DNA of 64,000 nucleotides, from the NCBI GenBank assembly GCA_945903445.1, contig CAMDNZ010000012.1, positions 1 to 64,000 of the forward strand, given 5' to 3'. Under the pieces are notes generated by a model. It saw nothing but the letters and a program-made list of their open reading frames with translations. It was not told the origin of the DNA and did no database searches. Both the position numbers and the translations under genes were made by a program. Below, in pieces: positions 17,789 through 26,438 of the stretch. The stretch is from Bordetella parapertussis. GTDB taxonomy: Bacteria; Pseudomonadota; Gammaproteobacteria; Burkholderiales; Burkholderiaceae_B. Numbering within the stretch: position 1 is the stretch's first letter; the number at the start of each line of letters is the position of its first letter.

Positions 17789-19333
17789 TTGAAATACCGC
17801 GATTTACGAGACTTCTTAGCGCAACTGGAAGCCCGAGGCGACCTCAAGCGCATCGCCGCGCCGGTGTCCACCGATCTCGAAATGACCGAGATTTCCGATC
17901 GAGTGCTGCGCGCCGGTGGTCCTGCGCTGCTGTTCGAGAACGTCCAGCACCGTGGCGCGCCGGCGCGCATGCCGGTTTTGGCCAACTTGTTCGGCACACC
18001 CGATCGGGTGGCCTGGGGCATGGGTGCACAAAACGTCGGTGCCTTACGCGACGTCGGGGAACTGCTGGCCTCGCTGCGCGAACCGGAGCCGCCCAAAGGA
18101 TTCAAAGACGCGATCGCCAAAGTCGGCATGCTCAAAGCCGCGCTGTGGGACATGAGCCCGCGCACGGTCCGAAGTGCGCCGTGCCAGGAGGTGGTCATCG
18201 AAGGCGACGACGTCGATCTCGACAGCCTGCCCATTCAGCGTTGTTGGCCCGGCGATGTCGCGCCGTTGCTGACCTGGGGCCTGGTCATCACGCGGGGTCC
18301 CAACAGCCGCCGCCAGAACCTGGGCATCTATCGCCAGCAACCCATTGGCCGCAACAAGCTCATCATGCGTTGGTTGTCGCATCGCGGCGGCGCTTTGGAT
18401 TTCCGCGATCACATGCTGGCCAATCCAGGCCAGCCATTCCCTGTTGCCGTGGCATTGGGAGCCGACCCTGCCACCACGCTGGGCGCGGTCACGCCAGTGC
18501 CCGACTCGCTGTCAGAATACCAATTCGCCGGTCTGTTGCGTGGCGCAAAGACCGAGGTGGTGCGTGCGTTGGGCAGCGATCTGTCGGTGCCTGCCACGGC
18601 CGAAATCATTCTCGAGGGTCATCTGCTGCCGCGCAACGACCCGCGCGCGCAAGCCCTGCACGTCCCCGAAGGTGCGCCCACCCCGCCGCCAGGCGACTAT
18701 GAGGTCGCACTGGAAGGTCCCTATGGCGACCACACCGGCTATTACAACGAGCAGGACTGGTTTCCGGTGTTCACGGTAGACCGCATCACCATGCGGCGCG
18801 ACCCCATCTATCACTCGACCTACACAGGCAAACCGCCAGACGAACCCGCCGTGCTGGGCGTCGCGCTGAACGAAGTGTTCGTCCCGCTACTGCGCCGGCA
18901 ACTCCCGGAAATTGTCGATTTCTACTTGCCGCCGGAAGGATGCAGCTATCGGCTGGCGATCATCTCGATACGCAAGCAGTATGCGGGCCACGCGCGCCGG
19001 GTGATGTTCGGCTTGTGGAGCATCTTGCGCCAGTTCATGTATACGAAGTTCATCATCGTCGTCGATGAAGACGTGGACGTGCGCGACTGGAAGGAGGTGG
19101 TCTGGGCCATGACGACCCGCATGGATCCGGTGCGCGATGCCGTAATGGTCGAACGCACGCCGATCGACTATCTGGATTTTGCCTCGCCGGTCTCTGGTCT
19201 AGGGGGAAAGATGGGGCTGGATGCCACTAACAAATGGCCAGGCGAGACCGATCGCGAGTGGGGTACTCCCATCAAGATGGATGCCGACGTGCGCGCGCGA
19301 GTCGATGCAATGTGGGCCGATCTGGGTCTATAG
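17789..19333 (+). CDS. ubiD: 3-octaprenyl-4-hydroxybenzoate decarboxylase
   Basis: 514 residues with the UbiD-family layout: MKYRDLRDFLAQLE at the start, ALLFENV, the prenyl-FMN/metal region (GIYRQQPIGRNKLIMRW, then PEGCSYRLAI) and VDEDVDVRDWKEV. It decarboxylates the ubiquinone precursor using prenylated FMN made by UbiX; ubiX is not in the window. The minus-strand hmuV gene converges four bases after its stop with no room for a private terminator. Confidence 0.96.
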   Translation: MKYRDLRDFLAQLEARGDLKRIAAPVSTDLEMTEISDRVLRAGGPALLFENVQHRGAPARMPVLANLFGTPDRVAWGMGAQNVGALRDVGELLASLREPEPPKGFKDAIAKVGMLKAALWDMSPRTVRSAPCQEVVIEGDDVDLDSLPIQRCWPGDVAPLLTWGLVITRGPNSRRQNLGIYRQQPIGRNKLIMRWLSHRGGALDFRDHMLANPGQPFPVAVALGADPATTLGAVTPVPDSLSEYQFAGLLRGAKTEVVRALGSDLSVPATAEIILEGHLLPRNDPRAQALHVPEGAPTPPPGDYEVALEGPYGDHTGYYNEQDWFPVFTVDRITMRRDPIYHSTYTGKPPDEPAVLGVALNEVFVPLLRRQLPEIVDFYLPPEGCSYRLAIISIRKQYAGHARRVMFGLWSILRQFMYTKFIIVVDEDVDVRDWKEVVWAMTTRMDPVRDAVMVERTPIDYLDFASPVSGLGGKMGLDATNKWPGETDREWGTPIKMDADVRARVDAMWADLGL

Positions 19334-19336
19334 CAT

Positions 19337-20161
19337 TCAGTAGACGATCAGGCTGCGCCCCGGATGCAGGGGGTGCGGCGCGAGTACCACGTCGATGCCA
19401 TAGGCCAGGGCGATATGGTCTACCGATAGCACCTGCTGGGGTAGACCATCGGCCAGCACACGCCGCTCGGCCAACAGCACGACTCGATCGCACCACGTGG
19501 CCGCCAGGTTCATGTCGTGCAGCACGGCCACCACGCCGATCCGCCCCGTTGCCGCCAGATCGCTGGCGGCTCTCAAGATATGCATCTGATGGCCCGGGTC
19601 CTGGCTAGCGGTCGGCTCGTCCAATAATAAGTAGCATCCCTGCGGTGCCGAAGCCGATGCATGCCGAACCACCTCGTTTGCTGCACGCAATGCGATCAGC
19701 ACCTGAACCCACACCCGCGCCAGATGGACACGTTGCTGCTCTCCACCCGATAGACCAGGATAGGAGCGTGCGCCTAGTCCGACGATCTGCGTACGTGTCA
19801 GGGCATCGTCGATCGAAGCCTCGACCGCCGCAGGCGATGACGCGGGAAAGGGGTAGGCCCCCATCGCCACCACCTCGCGCACCGTCATGTCGAACGTCAA
19901 CTCGGCGCGCTGCGGCAACACCGCACGACGCTGCGCCAGCCGTTTCAGCCCGATGTCCGACAACGGCCGGCCATCCAAGCTGACCCGCCCGGCGTCGGGC
20001 GTCAACTCGCCCGCCAAGCTTGCCAACAATGAACTCTTGCCCGCGCCGTTGGGCCCGAGCACGCCGACGAATTCACCCGGCTGCACGGCAAGCGACACCC
20101 CCGCCAGGACCTGTCGGCCTTCGCGGCTGACGACGATCGAGTCGGCGATCAAGCCGTTCAC
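19337..20161 (-). CDS. hmuV: Haem-type ABC transporter ATP-binding protein
   Basis: 274 residues from GTG 20161, whose GTGA overlaps the hmuU stop. Walker A GPNGAGKSS, the Q-loop near LPQRAEL, signature LSGGEQQRV, Walker B YLLLDEP and the switch His in VLHDMN are all present. The insertion between signature and Walker B (an Ala-rich segment with VRHASASAPQG) is typical of HmuV/BhuV haem importers and unlike the vitamin B12 BtuD. It would energise the HmuU permease in the inner membrane. No periplasmic binding protein, TonB receptor or HmuS is in the window. Confidence 0.88.
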   Translation of the reverse strand: MNGLIADSIVVSREGRQVLAGVSLAVQPGEFVGVLGPNGAGKSSLLASLAGELTPDAGRVSLDGRPLSDIGLKRLAQRRAVLPQRAELTFDMTVREVVAMGAYPFPASSPAAVEASIDDALTRTQIVGLGARSYPGLSGGEQQRVHLARVWVQVLIALRAANEVVRHASASAPQGCYLLLDEPTASQDPGHQMHILRAASDLAATGRIGVVAVLHDMNLAATWCDRVVLLAERRVLADGLPQQVLSVDHIALAYGIDVVLAPHPLHPGRSLIVY

Positions 20162-21150
20162 GATCGCCGTCGCAGTAATAACCACAGAAAAAAAGGCCCG
20201 CCTACGAGGCTGGTGACTAATCCGATCGGCAGTTCGGCGGGTGCGACCGCCACCCGCGCCAGCGTATCGGCGGCGGTCAATGCGACCGCGCCGCCCAGCA
20301 GGCTGGCGGGCAGCAGGCACCGGTGATCGGCCCCTAAAAGCAAGCGCATGATGTGCGGCACCACCAGTCCGACAAAGGCGATGCCGCCGGTGGCCGCGAC
20401 CAAAGGGCCCACCATCAAGGCCACCGCAAAAATGGTTTGCCGACGCAGGCGCTCAACCGACCACCCCAAATGCAGCGCCTCGCGTTCGCCCAGCAACAAT
20501 GCATTGAAGGTGCGCCATCGCCGGATCAACCAGACCATGCACAGCATGAGCAAGGGACCCAGCAGCGTCACCACCGACCAGCGAATATCGGCCAGACTGC
20601 CCAAGCTCCAGAACGTGAGGTCGCGCAATTGCGCATCGCTGGCCATAGTGGTCAGCACGCCGATCAGACTGGCCGCGATGGTGTTGAGCGCGACGCCCGC
20701 CAGCAGCAGACCTGCCGCACCCGGCACTCGCCGCCCCAGGGCATAGGCCAAAGCTGTGGCGGCCAGACTGCCGATGAACGCCGCAGGCGCCATCAGCCAG
20801 AAACCGCCCGCCGTGAGCACGATGGCGGACACGGCCCCCAGAGCCCCTCCTGCCGTGACGCCAATGAGACCCGGCTCGGCCAACGGGTTGCGAAACAGCG
20901 CCTGCATGACAGCACCGGCGACGGCCAGCGCCGCGCCCGCCAACGCAGCAAACAACACGCGCGGCAAGCGAATATCGAACAGAATAGTGCGGGTCAACGG
21001 ATCGAGCGATGCCTCATGCCCGACGAACACGGCCCACAGGTCGGATCGGGTGAAGGGCACCGCGCCGGTGGCGACAGACGCTGCTATCGTCGCCGCCAAC
21101 GCCACGGCCAGGAACGCCAGTGCCCAGACTGGGCGTGGACGAACGGACAC
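20158..21150 (-). CDS. hmuU: FecCD-family (haem/siderophore) permease
   Basis: 330 residues from GTG 21150, one base after the upstream stop; a longer frame exists but runs into the yqjK-like gene. Nine to ten hydrophobic segments and FecCD motifs (RLPRVLFAALAGAALAVAGAVMQALFRNPLAEPGLIGV region, in short pieces; later GPLVAATGGIAFVGLVVPH) mark a type II importer permease. Together with HmuV it forms an inner-membrane importer for haem or ferric siderophore; specificity rests mainly on the HmuV-type partner. The binding-protein gene usually next to it is absent. Confidence 0.88.
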   Translation of the reverse strand: MSVRPRPVWALAFLAVALAATIAASVATGAVPFTRSDLWAVFVGHEASLDPLTRTILFDIRLPRVLFAALAGAALAVAGAVMQALFRNPLAEPGLIGVTAGGALGAVSAIVLTAGGFWLMAPAAFIGSLAATALAYALGRRVPGAAGLLLAGVALNTIAASLIGVLTTMASDAQLRDLTFWSLGSLADIRWSVVTLLGPLLMLCMVWLIRRWRTFNALLLGEREALHLGWSVERLRRQTIFAVALMVGPLVAATGGIAFVGLVVPHIMRLLLGADHRCLLPASLLGGAVALTAADTLARVAVAPAELPIGLVTSLVGGPFFLWLLLRRRS

Positions 21151-21151
21151 G

Positions 21152-21565
21152 TCAGGGCTGCTCGTCGCGCTTGCGCGGCGCAGCGGACTGCCACAAGTCA
21201 TAAAGCTTCCAGGCGACCACCCCACCGACGATCGCCTTGACGACGCGCGCCTTGCGGCTGCCGCCCAGTGCCAGGGCCGACACGGTCGAACCTATAATCG
21301 GATACTGACGCCACAATCGATACGCCTGCATCGCCAAACCGCCTGCCCGACTGCCGCCCGGCTTGCGTCCGAACACCGCACTCAGGCCGCCCAGGCCCCC
21401 TGAAGCGCCCAGGCCCGGTATGAATTCGCGCAAGGCATTGCCCGGCGATAAGCGGTGGCTCGCCTCTTCGATATCGAGCGCCAAGGCCTGACGTTCGAGC
21501 GCGGCTCGGGCGCGCAGCAACTCGATGCGGATTTCGCGGTCTACTGCCGCTGAACGTTTGGCCAT
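21152..21565 (-). CDS. YqjK-like small protein
   Basis: 137 residues from ATG 21565, the ATG overlapping the TGA of the yqjE-like gene (TGATG). The N-terminal third is a charged helix (MAKRSAAVDREIRIELLRAR), the middle is Gly-rich, and the C terminus holds a short hydrophobic stretch (KAIVGGVVAWKLYDLW). Order, size and character match E. coli yqjK, the third gene of yqjDEK, though sequence identity is only resemblance. Function unknown; probably membrane-associated. Confidence 0.6.
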   Translation of the reverse strand: MAKRSAAVDREIRIELLRARAALERQALALDIEEASHRLSPGNALREFIPGLGASGGLGGLSAVFGRKPGGSRAGGLAMQAYRLWRQYPIIGSTVSALALGGSRKARVVKAIVGGVVAWKLYDLWQSAAPRKRDEQP

Positions 21566-21993
21566 CACGACTCTCCGGGGTGGGCCGTGCCGCTTGCGCG
21601 ACCCCGGCGGGCACCGAGGCGAGCGCCCCGACCGGCGACCATCAGTTCGACATCCTGACCCAACTCGGCCACGGTGGCCGAGAAAGGTATCGGATCGTTC
21701 AGCAGCGTGTTTCGCACGGTCAAGAGCAACACGACGCCGATCACGCCGTACACCACGGCCAACGCCCCTAATGCCAGGTAGCGCGAATCGGTCGGCCAGA
21801 AATAGACGGCCACCAGAATCGAAAACACCAACACCGCCAACGTCAAGAACAGCAAGGCGGCAAATGCCAATCCCAGCGTGCGGACGATTCGAGCCTTCTC
21901 GCCGGCAGCTTCCACGCTGAAAAGCTCCAACCGGGTCTTGAGCAGCCCGACCGTACCGGCAGCGACCTGAGTGAGCGAGGCGCGCAGCGACAT
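21565..21993 (-). CDS. YqjE-like phage-holin-family membrane protein
   Basis: 142 residues with two hydrophobic segments (LGLAFAALLFLTLAVLVFSI and YLALGALAVVYGVIGVVLLL) following an amphipathic N terminus (AAGTVGLLKTRLELFSVE). This is the PF07332 phage_holin_3_6 / YqjE type, which sits beside yqjD in many proteobacteria and is not part of a phage. A Gly/Arg-rich tail follows. ATG 21993 directly follows the TAA of the yqjD-like gene, so they are one translation unit. Confidence 0.8.
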   Translation of the reverse strand: MSLRASLTQVAAGTVGLLKTRLELFSVEAAGEKARIVRTLGLAFAALLFLTLAVLVFSILVAVYFWPTDSRYLALGALAVVYGVIGVVLLLTVRNTLLNDPIPFSATVAELGQDVELMVAGRGARLGARRGRASGTAHPGES

Positions 21994-22308
21994 TTAACGG
22001 CGACCGATCAAAACGCCCAGCAGCAATCCGGTCATGCCGGCTACTGCAATGGCCTGCCAGGGATTGTCATGCACATAGTCGTCGGTGGCACGCACTGCGC
22101 GACGGCTCTTTTCATACACCACGTCTTGTGCATCGTGCAGCGCTTCACGAGTGCGACGGATGGACGTCGCGGCACGGTCGCGCAGCTCCGCAGCCGAGTC
22201 GCCCGTGGCGTTAGCGGCTTCGCGCAACAGCCGTTCGGCGTCGGACAAACTGGCTTTCACCGAAGCAATCACGTTGTCGGCATCGCTCTGGACTCGGGGT
22301 TCGGACAT
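21994..22308 (-). CDS. ElaB/YqjD/DUF883-family membrane-anchored protein
   Basis: 104 residues of DUF883 type: a long charged helix (VIASVKASLSDAERLLREAA onward) and a C-terminal membrane anchor with AVAGMTGLLLGVLIGRR. E. coli YqjD and ElaB of this family bind ribosomes at the membrane in stationary phase under RpoS control; here that is inferred from family. ATG 22308 is preferred over GTG 22314 because GGAGC lies seven bases before it. First gene of a five-gene run with yqjE, yqjK-like, hmuU and hmuV. Confidence 0.85.
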   Translation of the reverse strand: MSEPRVQSDADNVIASVKASLSDAERLLREAANATGDSAAELRDRAATSIRRTREALHDAQDVVYEKSRRAVRATDDYVHDNPWQAIAVAGMTGLLLGVLIGRR

Positions 22309-22322
22309 GTTCACGCTCCATG

Positions 22323-22365
22323 AAAATTAAAAGGGGTTCGACCGATCATACCAGTGCGAACCCCT
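22323..22365 (-). terminator. Rho-independent terminator after the secreted-protein gene
   Basis: The 9-bp inverted repeat 22332-22340 / 22357-22365 is followed on the minus strand by TTTTAATTTTC. It ends transcription from the gene at 22456-23184 before the yqjD operon. A second, shorter hairpin (22431-22437/22442-22448, loop CTGA) sits immediately after the same stop codon. Confidence 0.85.
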
Positions 22366-22455
22366 CTTTGTAACAGGCCATGCTGTCTGATCTGCTACCG
22401 TCTGCTACCTCGGTGGCGGCAGACTTGAGCCGGACGGCTGACCGTCCGCCAACGC

Positions 22456-23184
22456 CTAGCGCATTTGGGTGATCTGCACAGTGGAAACCGCATTGCCTTG
22501 GGCGATGTCCTGTTTCATGACCAAACCCGATTTGGGACAATACCAATCGGTGACGCGGGTGTTCAAGGCGGGAATCGGCAAAGTGATATTGCGAAACGTC
22601 GCCATGGTCGGATCGGTATTGCGGTCGTAACTGATGGGCCAGCACGACTGTTTACCTTGCAGGGTATCGATGGGCTGCTGCGCACCCACTGTCTTGGTAC
22701 CGATTCGAACCGTGGTGCCGTTACCGCCCTGAACGGGCGCATCTTTGCCCACCCGCAACTTATAGCTGGCGCCTGGAAAGGTTTGTCCTGGCTTGGAGAC
22801 GCCACCGTCATAGGCGAACAGTCCCAACATGCGCAAATCGAACGGACCGTCGTCGGCCAACGATTGGCCCTTTTGGCCATAGCGCCCGAACGTGGCCTGC
22901 CCCTGCTCGACGGTCATCGAATAATCGAGCTTGGACACACTGGGCGGCAAACCCGCATAGGAAAAAGAGGCGGTACCCTGGACACGCGCCCGACAATGAC
23001 CGACACCGTTGCGCGAGACTTCGGAAAAATTCAGATCGGCGCCCAATTGCAGATTACCCGCGCCTTTATATTGCACGAAGCCGCCATTATGCATGTAGGG
23101 CGCTTCGCAGACGCTCTTTGCAGACACCGCGCCCACCAGTGTCATCATGATCGTACCGGCCATCAGCGCCGTTGTCGTTCGCAT
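22456..23184 (-). CDS. Exported protein of unknown function
   Basis: 242 residues with a signal peptide (MRTTTALMAGTIMMTL..., cleavage after VSA near residue 22). The mature protein has four Cys (CEAPY, GHCRAR, SCWPIS, WYCPKSG), enough for two disulfides, and a beta-rich, Gly/Thr-rich composition. No enzymatic motif seen. It is followed by a strong terminator and lies about 40 bases after the LuxR-type regulator gene on the same strand, so it may be co-transcribed with or controlled by that system. Not recognised. Confidence 0.7.
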   Translation of the reverse strand: MRTTTALMAGTIMMTLVGAVSAKSVCEAPYMHNGGFVQYKGAGNLQLGADLNFSEVSRNGVGHCRARVQGTASFSYAGLPPSVSKLDYSMTVEQGQATFGRYGQKGQSLADDGPFDLRMLGLFAYDGGVSKPGQTFPGASYKLRVGKDAPVQGGNGTTVRIGTKTVGAQQPIDTLQGKQSCWPISYDRNTDPTMATFRNITLPIPALNTRVTDWYCPKSGLVMKQDIAQGNAVSTVQITQMR

Positions 23185-23223
23185 GTCGGACCCTCCTCGA
23201 AGTCGAGCGGTCCGCGAAAAGTC

Positions 23224-23868
23224 TCAGACCGCCAGGAGATTATGCCTGATGGCCAACAGGGTCATTTCGGCTTGATTGCGCAAACCCAGTTTCTGCTTCA
23301 GGTGATAGAGATGGGTGCCCACGGTGCGCGGCGACAGGAACAGGCGTTCGGCGATGTCGTTGACCGAATCGCCGCGCGCGAGATGCAGGAAGACCTCGAA
23401 CTCGCGCTCGGACAAAACCGCAAGCGGACGCTCGCCGCCCATCAACGCCTCTTGCAAGGCTAACTGCTGCGCCAGTGCGGGATCGAGAAACGGCCGGCCC
23501 GCCGCCACGGTGCGCACGGCTTCGAGCAAGCGCTCCGGTTCGCTGCGCTTGGACAGATAGCCCAGGCCGCCTGTACATAAAAAGCTGCGCACATAGCTGG
23601 GGTCTTCATGCTGACTCAGCCCCAGCAAACGCAGATTCGGCGAATATGCCTGAAGCCTGCGCGCTGTCTCCAGTCCCGTCATACCCGGCAGCGTGATGTC
23701 CAGCACCGCCACATCGATCTCGGTCTCGCGCGCTACCCTCAGCGCCTCCTCTCCGCTACCGGCCTCGGCCACCACACGCAAATCCGGCGTGCCATTCAAC
23801 AGCAGTCGGAAGCCGACTCGGACGATATCGTGATCGTCCGCTAACAAGATACGGATACGACCGGTCAT
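23224..23868 (-). CDS. NarL/UhpA-type response regulator
   Basis: 214 residues. Receiver domain 1-120 with the acidic pair DD near 11-12, phospho-acceptor Asp57 in VLDITLPG, and the Lys in GYLSK. A LuxR-type helix-turn-helix follows (LSEREFEVFLHLARG through TVGTHLYHLKQKLGL). ATG 23868 overlaps the kinase stop by four bases (ATGA), so the kinase next door is its partner. Target genes unknown; the flanking exported protein is a candidate. Confidence 0.92.
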   Translation of the reverse strand: MTGRIRILLADDHDIVRVGFRLLLNGTPDLRVVAEAGSGEEALRVARETEIDVAVLDITLPGMTGLETARRLQAYSPNLRLLGLSQHEDPSYVRSFLCTGGLGYLSKRSEPERLLEAVRTVAAGRPFLDPALAQQLALQEALMGGERPLAVLSEREFEVFLHLARGDSVNDIAERLFLSPRTVGTHLYHLKQKLGLRNQAEMTLLAIRHNLLAV

Positions 23869-25238
23869 GCAGCAATCTCCTCGGGAACAGGCAATACAGC
23901 CTCGACGGTCAGCCCGCCAACTTCTTGGGTAGGACGGAAAGTGACTCGCCCTCCTAAACTCACCGCACGCTCTTCAATCAAATGCATACCGAAACGGCCT
24001 TTTTCCGAAGCGTCGCCGCTCAAACCCACGCCGTTATCGGCAATAGTCAACAACAGCACGCTACCTCCGCCCGCATCGTTGGCGCGAATTCCCGCCTGAA
24101 CACACACGCATCGGGCTTTCGCGTGACGCAACACATTGGTCAGCGACTCCTGCACGATGCGATAGGCACCGATCTGTACTGGTTCGGGTAAGGTCGGCAG
24201 ACCATCGCAATACAGCGCGATCTGCACCCCGGGAAAGCGCGGCTGCAAATCTTCGACAAGATCGGCCAGCGCATCGGCCAGTCCCAGCTTGTCGAGCGCG
24301 GGCGGGCGCAACACACGGGTCAGCCGATGTACGGTACCGTGCGTCTGCTCGGCGGTCTGCAACAGCAGACGAGCCGCTTCGCGCGCGTCATCGGGCAGGG
24401 CCGGGCCGCTTTGCGCCACAACTCGCGCCAAGGTACGGATTGCCGTCAACGATTGCCCCATGTCGTCGTGCAAGGCGCCGGCCAGTTCGCGGCGCTCGGC
24501 CTCAAATCGGCCTTGAAGGTCGTGAACGAACCGGCGCTCGGCCTCCAGGCCCGCCTGCGCTTGAGCGGCAGCGATCCGTAATGCCTCGCCCGCCTGCACG
24601 TCGTCGGCCATTCGATTGAACGCCACGGCAATGGCACGCGCTTCGCTACCCGGCAACTGCGGCAGGCGCTCGTCGGCGTGGCCCGCGCCGAAGCGTTCCA
24701 ATCCGAGTCGAATACGGGTCAACGGCAACAACACGCGCCCTACGGCATACGACACCAACAAATTGGCGAGCAACACGCTCAAGGCGGACGAATACAGCAG
24801 TGTCGTGAAATCGTCCCAGCCATCCAGAATGGCACGCGAAGCGTCTGGCGTGAAGACGACCCTGCCGTTGTCCAGCTTCAGTTCGACCGCGTCGAACTTG
24901 GGCATGACCAGCTTCGAATACCACTCGGGCGCATAGCGGCCTTCCTTGTAAGGCGATGCCGGCGAGCGATGAAACAGATTGCCTTGCGGATCGTAGAAAG
25001 CGATGTCGTTGGCACGCACCCGTCCCAGAGGCGTCAAGAACGCCGCCAGCTCCTGGGCGTCACGGTCGGCGTACGTGCGGCCCACTTGGCTGACCAACTG
25101 AACCGCAATACGGTGAGATGCCTCGATCTCTTCGTAGATGGCTCGGCGAGTCGCCAGAAAATCGATCCACAGCAGGACGACAATGAAAGCCGTCATCATC
25201 GCAACGATAATGACATTGATACGAAGTCGCAAACTCAT
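23865..25238 (-). CDS. MoxY-like sensor histidine kinase (HisKA_3)
   Basis: 457 residues from ATG 25238. TM1 (about 7-27), an extracytoplasmic LapD/MoxY_N-like sensor of about 130 residues, TM2, a HAMP region, then a HisKA_3 dimerisation domain with phospho-His in ELAGALHDDMGQSL and an HATPase with ADNGVGLSG. This kinase class pairs with NarL-type regulators, as here. Its start overlaps the proline iminopeptidase stop by four bases and its stop overlaps the regulator start, so all three are one operon. Ligand unknown. Confidence 0.9.
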   Translation of the reverse strand: MSLRLRINVIIVAMMTAFIVVLLWIDFLATRRAIYEEIEASHRIAVQLVSQVGRTYADRDAQELAAFLTPLGRVRANDIAFYDPQGNLFHRSPASPYKEGRYAPEWYSKLVMPKFDAVELKLDNGRVVFTPDASRAILDGWDDFTTLLYSSALSVLLANLLVSYAVGRVLLPLTRIRLGLERFGAGHADERLPQLPGSEARAIAVAFNRMADDVQAGEALRIAAAQAQAGLEAERRFVHDLQGRFEAERRELAGALHDDMGQSLTAIRTLARVVAQSGPALPDDAREAARLLLQTAEQTHGTVHRLTRVLRPPALDKLGLADALADLVEDLQPRFPGVQIALYCDGLPTLPEPVQIGAYRIVQESLTNVLRHAKARCVCVQAGIRANDAGGGSVLLLTIADNGVGLSGDASEKGRFGMHLIEERAVSLGGRVTFRPTQEVGGLTVEAVLPVPEEIAA

Positions 25239-26197
25239 GAACGATCCTTGGTGGCGTGCAATACGGGACACGCCGGACGGTCGTCGAACACCGTCGCCAG
25301 GGCCTCGTGCCAAGCCTGCAACATGGCAGGATGGTAGGGGTCGTGCCCACCTTCGGGCACCCACTTAAGACGGCTCTGCGGCAAGGCGTCGGCCAGTCTT
25401 CGAGTGTTGTCGTTGGAGCACAGCTGATCGCTCGCGCCCTGAACGATGATCACCGGTAGTTGACTCATTGCCACGCGGGCGATCACTTCGTCCACATCCA
25501 GAAAGCAGCTGGACGCCAGATAGTGCGCCTGCACGATATAGCGCCGCAACTCCTCGGGCGCGATATCGTCGACGGTATCGACCTCCGAGGCCAACGCGTC
25601 GCCCATCAATAATCGACCACGCTGCCATTCCCGAGTACGCCAGGCCCGCACCACCGCATGCGCGCCAGGTCCGGTCAGCGCGGTGCTTACGGCTGCCAGC
25701 CGATCGCCCAAAGGCATCTGTGCAGGCCAGTCGAAGGGCGCGGCCCAGCGGTCGAAGATGCACGCCACTTCGTGGCGGCTCACCAGAAAGGGATTACGCA
25801 AGATCAAACCGGACACTCGATCGGGATAGGCTGCGGCATACGCCAGCGCCAATGTCGCGCCCCACGATCCGCCCGCCACATGCCAGCGGTCGATGCCCAA
25901 ATGGCACCGCAGCGCGTCGATGTCGGCAACCAAATGAGCGGTCGTATTGGCATGGAGGTCGTCGCTGGCGCTACTGCTGCCGCATCCGCGCTGATCGAAT
26001 AAAGTAGTACGCCAGACGGCGGGGTCGAATTGACGCCGCTGATGCACGGTACACGCGCCGCCAGGTCCGCCATGAAGCGCCACGATCGGCATACCGCGCG
26101 ACGAGCCATACTGTTCCCAATGGAGAACGTGCCCCTCACCTACTGGGAGTTGGCCGTGGACATCGACGAAAAAGTCTGAAAACTGAGCACTAGACAT
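25235..26197 (-). CDS. pip: Proline iminopeptidase
   Basis: 320 residues from ATG 26197. S33 alpha/beta hydrolase that removes N-terminal proline. HGGPGG (oxyanion loop), FDQRGCGSS, nucleophile motif GGSWGAT and a late GGHDPY with catalytic His. In-frame sequence before MSSAQFSDFF is unlike the family. Unusual as the first gene of a two-component operon (ATGA overlap with the kinase), hinting that the signal could be a proline-containing peptide or its product. Confidence 0.92.
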   Translation of the reverse strand: MSSAQFSDFFVDVHGQLPVGEGHVLHWEQYGSSRGMPIVALHGGPGGACTVHQRRQFDPAVWRTTLFDQRGCGSSSASDDLHANTTAHLVADIDALRCHLGIDRWHVAGGSWGATLALAYAAAYPDRVSGLILRNPFLVSRHEVACIFDRWAAPFDWPAQMPLGDRLAAVSTALTGPGAHAVVRAWRTREWQRGRLLMGDALASEVDTVDDIAPEELRRYIVQAHYLASSCFLDVDEVIARVAMSQLPVIIVQGASDQLCSNDNTRRLADALPQSRLKWVPEGGHDPYHPAMLQAWHEALATVFDDRPACPVLHATKDRS

Positions 26198-26438
26198 GGG
26201 TCGAAGTGTAAGCGTCTCACACACAATCGGAACTGAATGTGTCCATGACGACCAAGTGTTTCATGAATATCATGAGGCAGAAGGACAACGATCGCAACCT
26301 AGTATCCACCCTCATTTCCAGATGTCATAAGGACATAGCGACATCCCCTCTATTCAGCTCTATGGCGGCTGCCTACACTGCGTCATTGCAGCTGGACTTC
26401 GGTTTGCGGTTTTTTTCGATTTTTCAGGTCACGATGCC
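26198..26438 (+). other. AT-rich intergenic region before cysG
   Basis: About 240 bases, much more AT-rich than the flanks, between divergent pip and cysG. It should contain promoters for both. A 67-codon frame inside has no ribosome site and no recognisable sequence, so I do not call it. No riboswitch fold identified. Confidence 0.5.

Noticed and set aside
21565..21993. Prophage, because the gene is holin-family
   Set aside because: YqjE-type proteins sit in yqjDEK operons; no lysis, capsid or integrase genes nearby.
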